Part shown: piece after piece, positions 52,514 through 62,202 of the stretch
Numbering within the stretch: position 1 is the stretch's first letter
How the letters are laid out: each line of letters begins with the position of its first letter
NCBI RefSeq assembly: GCF_000195915.1
Contig: NC_002578.1
Span: forward strand, 496,001 to 560,000
DNA: 64,000 nt
Source: Thermoplasma acidophilum DSM 1728
GTDB taxonomy: Archaea; Thermoplasmatota; Thermoplasmata; Thermoplasmatales; Thermoplasmataceae
Direction: 5' to 3'
The notes under the pieces: model-generated
What the model was told of the DNA's origin: nothing
Database searches by the model: none
Seen by the model: only the letters and a program-made list of their open reading frames with translations
Translations under genes and position numbers: made by a program

Positions 52514-53803
52514 ATGTTGTCTATTGCTGAAGTTTCCACCAAGGCATACGTAGGTTCAAAAGTATCGATCAGAGGCTGGGTTTACCGGATAAGGAGTAGC
52601 GGCGGCGTAACGTTCGTTGTCGTCAGGGATTCCAGCGGCATAATTCAGTGCACAGCCAGAAAGAATGAATTGCCTGAAGATGTTTACGATACGATCTCTT
52701 CATTGGGTATAGAGAGCAGTGTGGAATTTCACGGGACGTTGAAGGAAGATAGGCGGTCTCCGTCCGGTTATGAGATCGCGGTGGATTCTTTCAGAGTGTA
52801 TCAGAAAAATGATGTTTTCCCGATCACGAAGGATCAGGGAGAGGAATTTCTCCTCGACAACAGGCATCTCTGGTTGAGAAGCAGGGAGTTCACCTCAGTG
52901 CTGAAGATAAGATCGACCATATTCAGATCCTTCGCGGACTTCTTCTATGAGAACGGCTACTATCAGGTTCAGACGCCATTCATGGTTTCCACGGCAGTGG
53001 AGGGCGGATCAACGCTGTTCAAGGTGGACTTCTTCGGTGAACCAATATATCTCAATCAGAGCGCGCAGTTCTATCTTGAGACGATGATCTACAGCCTGGA
53101 AAAGGTATTCACCATCGCACCGAGTTTTAGAGCTGAGAAGTCAAGGACAAGGAGACATCTCACCGAATACTGGCATGCCGAGGCGGAGGTGGCCTGGATA
53201 GATAACAATGAGATGATGGACATAGAGGAACGCATGATATACTACATAGTAAGTAGGGTAACAGAGGATAATGAAGATGAACTCAAAATGCTCAACAGGG
53301 ATCCTGAAGTTCTGAAGGCTATGAAACCGCCATTTCCAAGAATACGCTATTCCGAAATAATAAAGGTTGCAAATTCCATAGGCCTTCCGCTGAAGTATGG
53401 GGATGATCTGGGCGCCGATGAAGAAAGACAGATAACCATGAAGTACGACAGGCCGATATTTGTCACGAACTATCCGAAGGATCTCAAGCCATTCTACATG
53501 CCCGTAGATCCGGAAAATCCGGGAGAGGTCCTTAACCATGATATGCTTGCTCCTGAGGGCTACGGGGAGATAATCGGAGGGAGCCAGAGAATATGGAATT
53601 ACGATGAACTTATGCAGAGGATAAGAGAGGCGAATCTAGATGAAAGCGCCTATTACTGGTACGTGGACCTCAGAAAATATGGAAGCGTACCGCACTCTGG
53701 CTTCGGGCTTGGCCTGGACAGGCTTGCGATGTGGATCATGCATCTAGACAATATACGTGAGGCCATACCCTATCCGAGGACGATAAGAAGAACAAAACCC
53801 TGA
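52514..53803 (+). CDS. asnS: Asparaginyl-tRNA synthetase
   Basis: 429 residues, class IIb: an N-terminal OB-fold anticodon domain ([19 protein letters not shown]) and a catalytic domain with motif 2 [20 protein letters not shown] and motif 3 [13 protein letters not shown]. The [11 protein letters not shown] sequence marks AsnRS; AspRS has a different residue set there. The start is ATG 52514. Convergent with the DUF92/pdxS unit, 16 nt away. Confidence 0.9.
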   Translation: MLSIAEVSTKAYVGSKVSIRGWVYRIRSSGGVTFVVVRDSSGIIQCTARKNELPEDVYDTISSLGIESSVEFHGTLKEDRRSPSGYEIAVDSFRVYQKNDVFPITKDQGEEFLLDNRHLWLRSREFTSVLKIRSTIFRSFADFFYENGYYQVQTPFMVSTAVEGGSTLFKVDFFGEPIYLNQSAQFYLETMIYSLEKVFTIAPSFRAEKSRTRRHLTEYWHAEAEVAWIDNNEMMDIEERMIYYIVSRVTEDNEDELKMLNRDPEVLKAMKPPFPRIRYSEIIKVANSIGLPLKYGDDLGADEERQITMKYDRPIFVTNYPKDLKPFYMPVDPENPGEVLNHDMLAPEGYGEIIGGSQRIWNYDELMQRIREANLDESAYYWYVDLRKYGSVPHSGFGLGLDRLAMWIMHLDNIREAIPYPRTIRRTKP

Positions 53804-53819
53804 AATCCGATTCGATCCT

Positions 53820-54530
53820 TCATATAAACATAGCGGCGCTGGCCATGACGGTCAGGAACGAGGATAGAAAGTTCACCTGGCCCTTGTTCAATTTTCCGCG
53901 ATTTTCGAACAGCGCCCCTAGGATGCTATCTATCTGGCAACCCACGAATCCAGCCGCAGTTACCTCGGCAATGCGCGGTACGTTGAATCCATGGTAAGCG
54001 AAGATTGAGTAGAACATAGCTATTATGAATCCTCCCAATATGGCCGCAAGTTCGCCGGTCAGCGAGACGCCGCCGTTGACACCTGGCCTGACCCTCTTGA
54101 ATGTGGTGATCATGTATACTCTCTGATCGATAACCCCTATCTCAGATGCGAATGTATCAGAATTTATAACGGCAAATGAAATGGCAAAGAGTTCAAAGAA
54201 ATAGTTATGCATGTGTGGATATATCCCGTAGATCAGTGTTATCATTATTCCAACCAGCGCTGCATAGGTAACGTTCGATATGCGTCTCTCGCCGTGTTCG
54301 CCCTCCTGGACCTTCATTTTTACCTTTTTGCTGAAAAAGGCCTTTGTGGCCAAAAACGATGAAGCTACAAAAATGAGCATTAGTATAAGCCAGTAGATGG
54401 ATCCTATGAAAGAGACGATTGCCCCTATGAACAGCGCTGCAACACTGCCTTTTAGATCCAATACCCTGAGTTTCAGGGAAAGTACGAAGAGTATCGCGAG
54501 GATTAGCAGTGTCAGGACGATCGTCTCCAA
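53820..54530 (-). CDS. DUF92 / TMEM19-family membrane protein
   Basis: 236 residues with six or seven TM helices. INSDTFASEIGVIDQRVYMIT and RVRPGVNGGVSLTGELAAI are the DUF92 signatures. Plant and cyanobacterial relatives (VTE6) phosphorylate phytyl phosphate, so an archaeal isoprenoid-phosphate kinase role is a sensible hypothesis. It follows pdxS by 7 nt and shares its transcript, which does not by itself explain the function. Confidence 0.85.
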   Translation of the reverse strand: METIVLTLLILAILFVLSLKLRVLDLKGSVAALFIGAIVSFIGSIYWLILMLIFVASSFLATKAFFSKKVKMKVQEGEHGERRISNVTYAALVGIMITLIYGIYPHMHNYFFELFAISFAVINSDTFASEIGVIDQRVYMITTFKRVRPGVNGGVSLTGELAAILGGFIIAMFYSIFAYHGFNVPRIAEVTAAGFVGCQIDSILGALFENRGKLNKGQVNFLSSFLTVMASAAMFI

Positions 54531-54537
54531 GCTCGTT

Positions 54538-55548
54538 TTACCAGCCCCTTTCCTGAAGCCTCATATCTTTGGGTATTGACTCTATGTCAACACCTGGCAT
54601 CCCCTGGAGGCCCTCACTGGCTTTTTCCACTACATCGTAGTCTCTGTAGTTTTCTACAGCTTCAACGATGCTTCTTGCCATCTTCTCAGGATTCGGAGAC
54701 TTGAAGATCCCGCTGCCAACAAATACGCCATCTGCACCAAGTTCCATCATCAGTGCGCCATCTGCTGGTGTAGCCACTCCACCTGCAGCGAAGTTGACAA
54801 CCGGTAACCTTCCCATCCTGCGTATCTGCCTCAGTATGGCCAATATTTCACGCTCTATCCTACTCCTACCCATGCCGGCGTACGCAGAATCGTATGAAAG
54901 CTTTCCCTCAACACCCATGAGATCCTTTGAAGCCTCTTCCCGGAGCACGAAATACGATGCCGATATATTTGAAGCAACAGCACGCAGTTGCTCATCGCTC
55001 ATTCTCTTGAGTACAGATATCTCCTCATTCACCTTCCTTATATGCCTGACCGCTTCTATGATGTTTCCAGTGCCTGCCTCACCCTTTGTCCTTATCATCG
55101 CCGCGCCTTCAAATATTCTGCGCACCGCCTCGGGAAGATTTCTTGCCCCAGAAACAACCGGTACGGTGAGATTTTTCTTGTAAAGATGAAAGAATGGGTC
55201 GGCCGGTGTCAGTACCTCGCTCTCGTCCAGCATGTCCACGCCTATCTTCTCTAAGACGTAGGCTTCAGATATATGCCCTATCCTGACCTTTGCCATTACA
55301 GGGATTGAGACGGCATCCATGATTTCCTTGATCTTCATAGGATCGGCCATTCTGGCAACACCGCCAGCCGCTCGAATATCGGCAGGAACACGTTCAAGGG
55401 CCATAACTGCCACAGCACCTGCAGCCTCAGCAATCTTTGCCTGATCGGCAGTTGTCACGTCCATGATGACTCCGCCCTTCGTCATCGCGGAGAATCCCCT
55501 CTTGATCAGTTCGCTGCCGAATCGCAATTTATTAAGATCCAGTGTCAT
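54538..55548 (-). CDS. pdxS: Pyridoxal 5'-phosphate synthase subunit PdxS
   Basis: Builds PLP from ribose 5-phosphate, glyceraldehyde 3-phosphate and ammonia from PdxT. 336 residues, a TIM barrel. [20 protein letters not shown] opens it, with the catalytic lysines in VMAKVRIGH (Lys near 87) and the [11 protein letters not shown] segment (Lys near 154). [17 protein letters not shown] and [11 protein letters not shown] form the phosphate site. PdxT is not in the window. First gene of a two-gene unit with DUF92. Confidence 0.95.
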   Translation of the reverse strand: MTLDLNKLRFGSELIKRGFSAMTKGGVIMDVTTADQAKIAEAAGAVAVMALERVPADIRAAGGVARMADPMKIKEIMDAVSIPVMAKVRIGHISEAYVLEKIGVDMLDESEVLTPADPFFHLYKKNLTVPVVSGARNLPEAVRRIFEGAAMIRTKGEAGTGNIIEAVRHIRKVNEEISVLKRMSDEQLRAVASNISASYFVLREEASKDLMGVEGKLSYDSAYAGMGRSRIEREILAILRQIRRMGRLPVVNFAAGGVATPADGALMMELGADGVFVGSGIFKSPNPEKMARSIVEAVENYRDYDVVEKASEGLQGMPGVDIESIPKDMRLQERGW

Positions 55549-55811
55549 AAATTGATATTGACATGTTAAATATAAAGATTAACGGGATGTCAGCTCGCTC
55601 TCTCCATAGCTTCATCTTTATCATGCTGATGAATCAACGGCTTCCGCTTTCTGGAATTAAGGTTCATCTTCGATCTTTCAAGGCATGAGCATCAGCCTGT
55701 TCTCTGATATTTGCGTCTGCGAGATCGTAATGACTATTTTAAAAGGAATAGGCCTGATACGTGCGTGATTACATGCAATGAGAGACTGGATGTGATCAGA
55801 TCATGTAACAA

Positions 55812-55821
55812 ACTATAAAAC
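55812..55821 (+). promoter_or_regulatory. TATA element of purB
   Basis: ACTATAAAAC is centred 27 nt before ATG 55843, the leaderless spacing. The remaining intergenic stretch 55549-55811 shows no gene. Confidence 0.55.
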
Positions 55822-55842
55822 GGCAATGACAATTAACAGAGG

Positions 55843-57210
55843 ATGGTAGTCTCGCCCATAGAATACAGGTATGGCAGAAGACAAGTCAAGAAAATATTCG
55901 ATGATGAAACACGCCTAAATTACATGCTTAAGGTTGAAGCCGCAATAGCGAAGGCAGAATCCGAGCTTGGTATAATACCGCAAGATGCCTACAATGAGAT
56001 CCAGAGAGCGGTAGATTCCGGATCAATAACTCTGGACGAGGTCAGGCAGGTTGAGGATGAGATAAAACATGACGTTATGGCCGTTGTCCGGGTTCTTTCA
56101 AAATATTCCGGATCAGGGTCTAAGTATGTACACTTCGGTGTCACATCAAACGATATAAACGATACCGCAACTGCACTTCAGCTGCATGATTTCTCTTCTA
56201 TCTACAGATCGAACCTTGTATCATTCATGGAAACACTTGTAGGCCTCGCATCTAAATATCGCGATCTTCCAATGATGGGTAGGACTCATGGCCAGCATGC
56301 CTCGCCGATAACCCTTGGCCTGAAGTTTGCGGTCTATCTTGCGGAGATGATAAGGCATCTCGACCGGTGGGATGAGATGGCTGGCAGAGCATTTGCCGGG
56401 AAGGTGCTGGGTCCTGTCGGTACTGGAGCAGCTCTGGGAGAAATGGCACTGGATGTTCAGAAGAGGGTCATGGACATACTGGGTATATATCCGGAGGACG
56501 GCGCAACGCAGATCGTCAACAGGGATCGTTACATAGAGTATCTCTCCGTCATAAATGGTATATCGGTGACGCTGGAAAAGATAGCTACCGAGATAAGGAA
56601 TCTTCAAAGACCAGAGATAGATGAACTCTCCGAATACTTTGACTTTGAAAAGCAGGTCGGCTCAAGCTCCATGCCAAGCAAGGTAAATCCAATAAATTCC
56701 GAAAACGTGGTGAGCCTCTCACGCTTCATAAGATCCTTGATAATATCTGAGTACGAGGCCGGTGTTACATGGCATGAACGGGATCTCACCAATAGTGCAT
56801 CTGAACGCTTTGTTATACCGTACGCGAGCATACTGATAGATTATGCTACTGATCGATTAAACGGTGTTCTGAAAACCCTCATCGTCAAGGAGGACAATAT
56901 ACGCAGGAATCTGGAAAACGATGACAGCATCTACTCTGAAAGTATAGTAACGATACTGACTGAGCGCGGTATGGCAAGGCAGGACGCACATGAATTTGTC
57001 CGAAGATCGGCCATGAATGCAAGGAGCAAGGGTATGAGCTTCAGGCAGGGCCTGCTAGAGAATGGCATTGAAAGATATCTCAGCAAAGCCGATCTTGACA
57101 GGGCGATGGATCCGGCCAACTTCATAGGATTGGCACCGATCATATGTGATACGATAGTAAAGAAGGCGAAAGAGAGGATCGGGATGAAAGATGGAGAGCA
57201 AGCTTCCTGA
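55843..57210 (+). CDS. purB: Adenylosuccinate lyase
   Basis: Catalyses two steps of purine synthesis: release of fumarate from SAICAR and from adenylosuccinate. 455 residues of the fumarase/ASL superfamily. GRTHGQHASPITLG carries the catalytic His pair, and QVGSSSMPSKVNPINSENV is the flexible signature loop with the active Ser. The 20-nt overlap with the next gene shows co-expression. Confidence 0.95.
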   Translation: MVVSPIEYRYGRRQVKKIFDDETRLNYMLKVEAAIAKAESELGIIPQDAYNEIQRAVDSGSITLDEVRQVEDEIKHDVMAVVRVLSKYSGSGSKYVHFGVTSNDINDTATALQLHDFSSIYRSNLVSFMETLVGLASKYRDLPMMGRTHGQHASPITLGLKFAVYLAEMIRHLDRWDEMAGRAFAGKVLGPVGTGAALGEMALDVQKRVMDILGIYPEDGATQIVNRDRYIEYLSVINGISVTLEKIATEIRNLQRPEIDELSEYFDFEKQVGSSSMPSKVNPINSENVVSLSRFIRSLIISEYEAGVTWHERDLTNSASERFVIPYASILIDYATDRLNGVLKTLIVKEDNIRRNLENDDSIYSESIVTILTERGMARQDAHEFVRRSAMNARSKGMSFRQGLLENGIERYLSKADLDRAMDPANFIGLAPIICDTIVKKAKERIGMKDGEQAS

Positions 57211-57784
57211 GAACAGGCACATTATGGAGATCATCCTGGACACGCTCCAGAACGGCGAGCAGTCCATATCGGGCATAGGACGTGTCCTTGCGGAGAATGG
57301 CTTCAGGATGCACAGGATCATGCTGTCAGGATACCTTAAGGCGCTTGTGGATGCAGGCATACTCAAGGAGAGGAGGATAAAACCAGTAACGCTCTACTCT
57401 GTCCTCAGGCGCCAGGATATGAACATCTACGAGCTCACCGGCAACGCTATAAGATCCTCTGGAAGCAAGATGGATGGTGATACGGCGTTGAGATTGCTCT
57501 ATGCCATACTGCGAAGGCCAGTTTTCTTAACGGAAGTGGAGCGGTGCGGTACAAAAAAGCCTCTGAACTTCGAAACCATAATATGGGAGAGACGGAAGGA
57601 TCTGATAAGAAAACTTGCAGAGTCAGGGATAATAATACCTGAGACGGACATGCTCGTTGTTCCTAAGGACGCAACCGCTGATAACACGATCGATCTGATC
57701 TCGACTCTGCTCGGGCAGGTGATCGATCTGAAAAAATATACGATACCGGAAGCAGAAAAAAAGCAGAAAACGCTTGATTTCTGA
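57191..57784 (+). CDS. Winged-helix protein encoded behind purB
   Basis: 197 residues. The first 75 form a winged helix (SISGIGRVLAENGFRMHRIM and SGYLKALVDAGILKERRIKP). The rest is helical with a short basic tail ending QKTLDF. The tail resembles half of a PCNA-interaction box but is one position too short. Probably a DNA-binding regulator; it starts 20 nt before the end of purB. Target unknown. Confidence 0.75.
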   Translation: MESKLPENRHIMEIILDTLQNGEQSISGIGRVLAENGFRMHRIMLSGYLKALVDAGILKERRIKPVTLYSVLRRQDMNIYELTGNAIRSSGSKMDGDTALRLLYAILRRPVFLTEVERCGTKKPLNFETIIWERRKDLIRKLAESGIIIPETDMLVVPKDATADNTIDLISTLLGQVIDLKKYTIPEAEKKQKTLDF

Positions 57785-57792
57785 TAAAATGT

Positions 57793-58443
57793 TCAGCATG
57801 AATCCGGTCTTTCTTCTACGCTGTCGATATTGAAGTAACCGCCGGATCCTTTCCATATCCTGTGCCCCTTTACGGATATGTACTTATTTCCAAAACCAAA
57901 GACAAAGGTCTCATACTCGCCGCCTTCTCCCGTTATATTTATGCCGTACCTTTTCTCAAGGTGATACAGGCGTTCTAGATACTTATCATCTATCTCCCTT
58001 CCCAGATCATTCTCACTGAATCCTTCTGCAGATACCGATACTATCATTGCCCTTATTCCAGCATCGAGTATATCCCTCATAACCCTGTGTTGATCGACCT
58101 TCCACAGGGGGGTATAAGAGATTATGGAAAACTCGGTTGCAATTCTTTCCAGCCTTGTCTTCTGGAACTCAGATGCTATTGCGCCGGATACGATGGCCTT
58201 CACACCGTCAGATGCGTATTCTTTCACACGCTGCTGAAACCCATCCTCCAGTACGAATTCTGGCTCGATGCCAAGCATACCTGCCACGTATCCGGCCTTA
58301 TCCACATTCGGGAAGTGAAACATGTATGAGTATTCCTGCGGGCGCACTATCATCGCCCTGACTATATCGAACCCCTGCTGCATTGCAATATATGCAGATA
58401 GAAATGAGTCCTTGCCGCCAGATATCAGGGCAATTGCCTTCAT
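57793..58443 (-). CDS. dph6: Diphthine--ammonia ligase-like PP-loop protein (Dph6)
   Basis: 216 residues, adenine-nucleotide alpha hydrolase fold. ALISGGKDSFLSAY is the PP-loop, GAIASEFQKTRLERIA and TGEGGEYETFVFG are the signatures of the Dph6/MJ0570 family, which amidates diphthine on elongation factor 2. The start overlaps the thiL stop by one base (TGATG), so the two genes are co-translated. Confidence 0.9.
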   Translation of the reverse strand: MKAIALISGGKDSFLSAYIAMQQGFDIVRAMIVRPQEYSYMFHFPNVDKAGYVAGMLGIEPEFVLEDGFQQRVKEYASDGVKAIVSGAIASEFQKTRLERIATEFSIISYTPLWKVDQHRVMRDILDAGIRAMIVSVSAEGFSENDLGREIDDKYLERLYHLEKRYGINITGEGGEYETFVFGFGNKYISVKGHRIWKGSGGYFNIDSVEERPDSC

Positions 58444-59417
58444 CAGACGATCCTCCCGAGCTTCGGTTTCTCTGAGAAATGCTCATAGCCCCTGCCAATT
58501 ATTGGATGCCATGCATTCCCGTCGAACATTATGTTGTCTCCGTTCCACGTTTCTCCTATGAAATGAACCTCTATGTGCTCCGAATCCATAGCTGCCTGGA
58601 AGTCCTTGTAATTGGCTTCATCCACGCTAAAGAGTATTTCATAGTCTCCACCGTAGTTGCCAGCTATGTCATAAACATCTGAACCTGATATTTCGGAGGC
58701 TTTGTTCACGGAATCATCATACGCGATCTCATCCCTCACTATTCTGAACCCAACACCATAATCTTGTTTCATTTGATCCAGGGAAGCATAGAGGCCGTCT
58801 GATAGATCCATCATGAATCTTGCTCCATATTCGCTCATCTTTATTGCTTCGCTTATCCTCGGTTCCACGCCTAGGAGCATTGAAAGGCCACGCTTGCGAT
58901 CGTAGCCGCTTTTGTAGAATATGTAACCGCTCGCCGCTCTTCCTATCCTGTTGGTGTATCCTACCATCTGCCCCTTTGCTATATCTGATCGCTTTCTTGT
59001 GAGCTTCTTCGTCTGCCGCCCGATTGCAATGCCAACCAGCGTTAGATCATCCCCCTCCTTCAGATCGCCACCTATGAAATCCACAGAGTACTTTCGCAAA
59101 ACGGACATCATGCCTTCTTCGATCGCCTCAAGATACTCCATATCAAGATCTGGGCTGACTGAATAAGCCGTCATGAACGATATGGGATGGCCTGCCATTG
59201 CGGCTATGTCGCTGAGGTTTATGGAGGCCATGAACCTTCCGGCCAGATGCGGATCTGTTCCGTCGGGCAAGTGAGTTTCCTTCCTTATGGAATCTGTGGT
59301 TATCAGAAGGTAGTGATCGCCCTCGTCCACCCAAGAGCAATCGTCCTTATATGGAAGGCCGGTTATCGATGCCAGCTTGGATATTATTGACCGTTCACCG
59401 ATATACTTCAATTTCAT
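58443..59417 (-). CDS. thiL: Thiamine-monophosphate kinase
   Basis: Makes thiamine diphosphate from thiamine phosphate and ATP. 324 residues, PurM/ThiL fold. DDCSW, LLITTDSIRKETH, INLSDIAAMAGHP and FIGGDLKEGDDLTLVGIAIG contain the Asp residues binding Mg-ATP. MMDLSDGLYASLDQM is the second conserved element. The genome needs ThDP for the enzyme at 34156. Confidence 0.93.
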   Translation of the reverse strand: MKLKYIGERSIISKLASITGLPYKDDCSWVDEGDHYLLITTDSIRKETHLPDGTDPHLAGRFMASINLSDIAAMAGHPISFMTAYSVSPDLDMEYLEAIEEGMMSVLRKYSVDFIGGDLKEGDDLTLVGIAIGRQTKKLTRKRSDIAKGQMVGYTNRIGRAASGYIFYKSGYDRKRGLSMLLGVEPRISEAIKMSEYGARFMMDLSDGLYASLDQMKQDYGVGFRIVRDEIAYDDSVNKASEISGSDVYDIAGNYGGDYEILFSVDEANYKDFQAAMDSEHIEVHFIGETWNGDNIMFDGNAWHPIIGRGYEHFSEKPKLGRIV

Positions 59418-59517
59418 CTCACACTGGTCATCACTTGCTGTATTTTACCGTTATCGGATTTGCATCTAGCGTACGATGATCACTTAAAATTTTGCGAAAT
59501 TTTCTATACTGAGTATT

Positions 59518-60993
59518 TTATTTTATCTCAGTAATGGATGATACCGCTTTTCCTATCTCAAGATCGATGAAGTTTAGAAAATCGTTCATCCTGCCAGCAG
59601 GTATGTTTGCACCGGCTGCAAGATCGTGACCACCGCCTACACCGCCCACCGTTGCTGCCGCTCTTCTGAAGAGATCGGCCAGATCGATGCCAATCTTGAG
59701 AAAGGTCTTGTTTGCCCTGACGCTGGCCTTTACTGTGCCCGGATCAGAATCCGCCATCGTTATGAGCGGCCTTACAGTATCAGGATCCCTTGCCAGGATC
59801 ATGTTCGCTATTATGCCAACGATGTTCTCATTTATGTCTTTCCCCGCATAGAAGTAATCTATGTTATTGAGTGATTTAATGCCTTCAGCCATTATGTGGT
59901 TGTATCCATTCACAAGCTTTCTCCTATGTGATGCCATTAGAGAAAGAGCTTTGCTATAGCTCTCTCCTCGGTCGCCTGCCGCTACCTTCAGCCCAGTTAG
60001 GCCTTCATCGTATCTGCCGCATGAATTGAGAAGCGTGGCGAACTCCTTTGCATCGTAGGTGGGAGACCTGGCATCCTCCTTCGGAAATACGTACGTCTCT
60101 CCAAATATGGAATCCAGATCGTCGATGCCCGCTATGATGAGCCTTTTCAGGATCTCAGTCCTTATCCTCGTCTTCTCATCCTCGCTGAGATCGTTGTATA
60201 CCCTGAATCTGTCTCCATCCTTCAGCGGCACATTGAGGTATCTCAGCATCCTCGATGCTGATCCCCTTAAATTTGATACGCCCGGTATCCTGTCAGATCC
60301 GAGCTCGAGAAATTTGGACAGCGGTCGGGTGGCACGGCCAAAGAACCTGAGATCATTTTTCACTGAGATAAGGCCTATATCCACGCCCAGATCTATGAAG
60401 GATCTGTTGATACCCTCCAGTACACCGCTGTTTGCATCCTGTACGTCTCCTATCGCCCCGACGATGGCTGGAACCACCATATCCGCGTTTTCATCTGACA
60501 TAGCCATAGATACAAGAAAAGTCGTTCCGGACCCGCTTATCTCATACGATCCGTTGAGCCCGACCATGTGCGGATTCACCTGGGTTATGCCTTCAAAATC
60601 AGAATGCTGGAGGAACTTAACGATGTCCCTGCGGAACTCCAGATCTATGTCAAACTGGTCAGGAAGATGGTGATCGGTTATCAGGCACTCTATATTTGCA
60701 TCTCTTATCATGTTCATGGAACCGGACCCTAGATCCACGAACCATTTAAAACCTGGTGGCAATCCCTTCAACACCATTGGATCTAGGTTCTTTATGAACA
60801 CAACTTCATTCTCTATCCCTGCCCTGTCCAGGCTCGTTTTTGCTATCGCTGATGAGGATAAGCCATCGGCGTCTATATGTGAAACTATTATTATCTTCCT
60901 CTGCTCGGCGATTATTCGCGAAGCGTCCTTCGCTATTCCGAAAAGCCGGCGGTATTCATCGATCCTTAGGTATGTATCAAGAATGCTGGTCAT
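59518..60993 (-). CDS. RecJ-like DHH-family nuclease (GAN/archaeal RecJ)
   Basis: A 491-residue DHH-DHHA1 phosphoesterase. The metal motifs are SHIDADGLSSSA, FVDLGSG, ITDHHLP and GAIGDVQDANSG. The DHHA1 domain ends with GGVGGGHDLAAGANIPAG. Archaeal members are 5'-3' single-strand exonucleases or Cdc45-like partners of GINS. Intact motifs argue for an active nuclease. The start overlaps the RaSEA stop by 4 nt, coupling it to a tRNA-modification gene. Confidence 0.9.
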   Translation of the reverse strand: MTSILDTYLRIDEYRRLFGIAKDASRIIAEQRKIIIVSHIDADGLSSSAIAKTSLDRAGIENEVVFIKNLDPMVLKGLPPGFKWFVDLGSGSMNMIRDANIECLITDHHLPDQFDIDLEFRRDIVKFLQHSDFEGITQVNPHMVGLNGSYEISGSGTTFLVSMAMSDENADMVVPAIVGAIGDVQDANSGVLEGINRSFIDLGVDIGLISVKNDLRFFGRATRPLSKFLELGSDRIPGVSNLRGSASRMLRYLNVPLKDGDRFRVYNDLSEDEKTRIRTEILKRLIIAGIDDLDSIFGETYVFPKEDARSPTYDAKEFATLLNSCGRYDEGLTGLKVAAGDRGESYSKALSLMASHRRKLVNGYNHIMAEGIKSLNNIDYFYAGKDINENIVGIIANMILARDPDTVRPLITMADSDPGTVKASVRANKTFLKIGIDLADLFRRAAATVGGVGGGHDLAAGANIPAGRMNDFLNFIDLEIGKAVSSITEIK

Positions 60994-62042
60994 ATCTCAG
61001 GAACAGCAGAGAGAGCCTGCTTTATCATTCTCTCAAAATCAACCTGGACCATGGATCTGTCTTCCTCCTCGATCATTGACCAGAATTCAGAGAGATCCAA
61101 TGATTCCATATACTGCTCGAGTTCTGCAACGTCCTGATTCAGCGAACTCTTCACTATTAGATCGAGAAGCCTGTCGTCGAACGTATCGTTGTGAACACCG
61201 CGATCTTTATTTCCACCGGTGGGATATGATATGACCTCAGGGCCGATTTTCATGCCCTCTATGAGCACCTTAGCGAGTGAATAGAGCCTGGGTGGGCGGT
61301 AAAGGCCATTTTTCCACAGATACTCAACCAGTGTGTTCTTCTGTATGTTTGTTGGGTTTATAGAGACGTCAGTAGTCACATCACGCACTTTTCTTATTGA
61401 ATCCAGCACATCAGCAATTGCCGCTTTTTCTGATATGAAAGGCGGTTTGAAAAGGAGATACGTACGCACCTCCATACCATATTTTCTTGCGGCAGATGCT
61501 GCATCCATGTACTTTTTGAAACTGGAGCCCTTGTTTATTGAATTCTCTATTATGTAGTCGTTGGCCGATTCTAGGCCAATTGCTATCCTAACAGGTATAC
61601 CTATCTTCCTCAACTCCTCAAGCCTTTCCGGCCTTATGTATTCCGTTCTTGATTCCACAAGGAGCTTCGATATTTTCTGGCCTATTCGCTCGTAGAAATA
61701 AGACCTTACCCCATCAGGTATCTCCATCGGATCGAGGAAGCTGCCAGATGTGAAAACTTTTAGGACATCGGAGTTCATGGTGGAAGCTACGTGATCTATT
61801 TGATGGTACAGGTTTTCCTCCGTGACATCCTGTGTATCGTTGAAGTACCCGCACATGCTGCACGATGAAAATTTATACCAGGAGCATCCCCTAGTTCTGA
61901 AGATCACCACTGTTGTCTTCTCTGGGTATCCTCTCAGCCTGTCAAGTTCATTCCACATTGATACTGGCCTGTCCGGATCGCCTCTCCCCTTGCCCTCCGG
62001 CATCAGCGATCTCACGAACAAAGCCAGTTCCTTGTTAACCAT
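60990..62042 (-). CDS. Archaeosine biosynthesis radical SAM enzyme RaSEA
   Basis: 350 residues of the TIGR01210 family. With ArcS, RaSEA converts preQ0-lysine at position 15 of tRNA to archaeosine. The iron-sulfur cysteines are in RGCSWYKFSSCSMCGYF, an unusual C-x7-C-x2-C arrangement typical of this family and not the standard CxxxCxxC. RIAIGLESANDYIIENSINKG is a barrel segment. Its 3' end overlaps the nuclease start by 4 nt. Divergent from the aminotransferase gene. Confidence 0.9.
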   Translation of the reverse strand: MVNKELALFVRSLMPEGKGRGDPDRPVSMWNELDRLRGYPEKTTVVIFRTRGCSWYKFSSCSMCGYFNDTQDVTEENLYHQIDHVASTMNSDVLKVFTSGSFLDPMEIPDGVRSYFYERIGQKISKLLVESRTEYIRPERLEELRKIGIPVRIAIGLESANDYIIENSINKGSSFKKYMDAASAARKYGMEVRTYLLFKPPFISEKAAIADVLDSIRKVRDVTTDVSINPTNIQKNTLVEYLWKNGLYRPPRLYSLAKVLIEGMKIGPEVISYPTGGNKDRGVHNDTFDDRLLDLIVKSSLNQDVAELEQYMESLDLSEFWSMIEEEDRSMVQVDFERMIKQALSAVPEI

Positions 62043-62170
62043 GCTTGAGCTTATTCCTTTCTGATTAAAATCCTTTTGATCCTTGTTGGGAAAGATCTTA
62101 GATATATGTCACAGCCATTATCAATTATACGTTATGATAAATACTCGAATAACGCACGTACACAAATAGA

Positions 62171-62181
62171 AAAGTTTTATT
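62171..62181 (+). promoter_or_regulatory. TATA element of the aminotransferase gene
   Basis: AAAGTTTTATT centred 27 nt before ATG 62203, consistent with a leaderless transcript. Confidence 0.5.
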
Positions 62182-62202
62182 CCACTCAGAGATTATGTAA
62201 AA

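Noticed and set aside
57767-57784. C-terminal QKTLDF of the winged-helix protein as a PCNA-interaction box
   Set aside because: The box needs Q-x-x-L-x-x-F-(F/W/Y). Here only one residue separates Leu and the final Phe, so the spacing fails.
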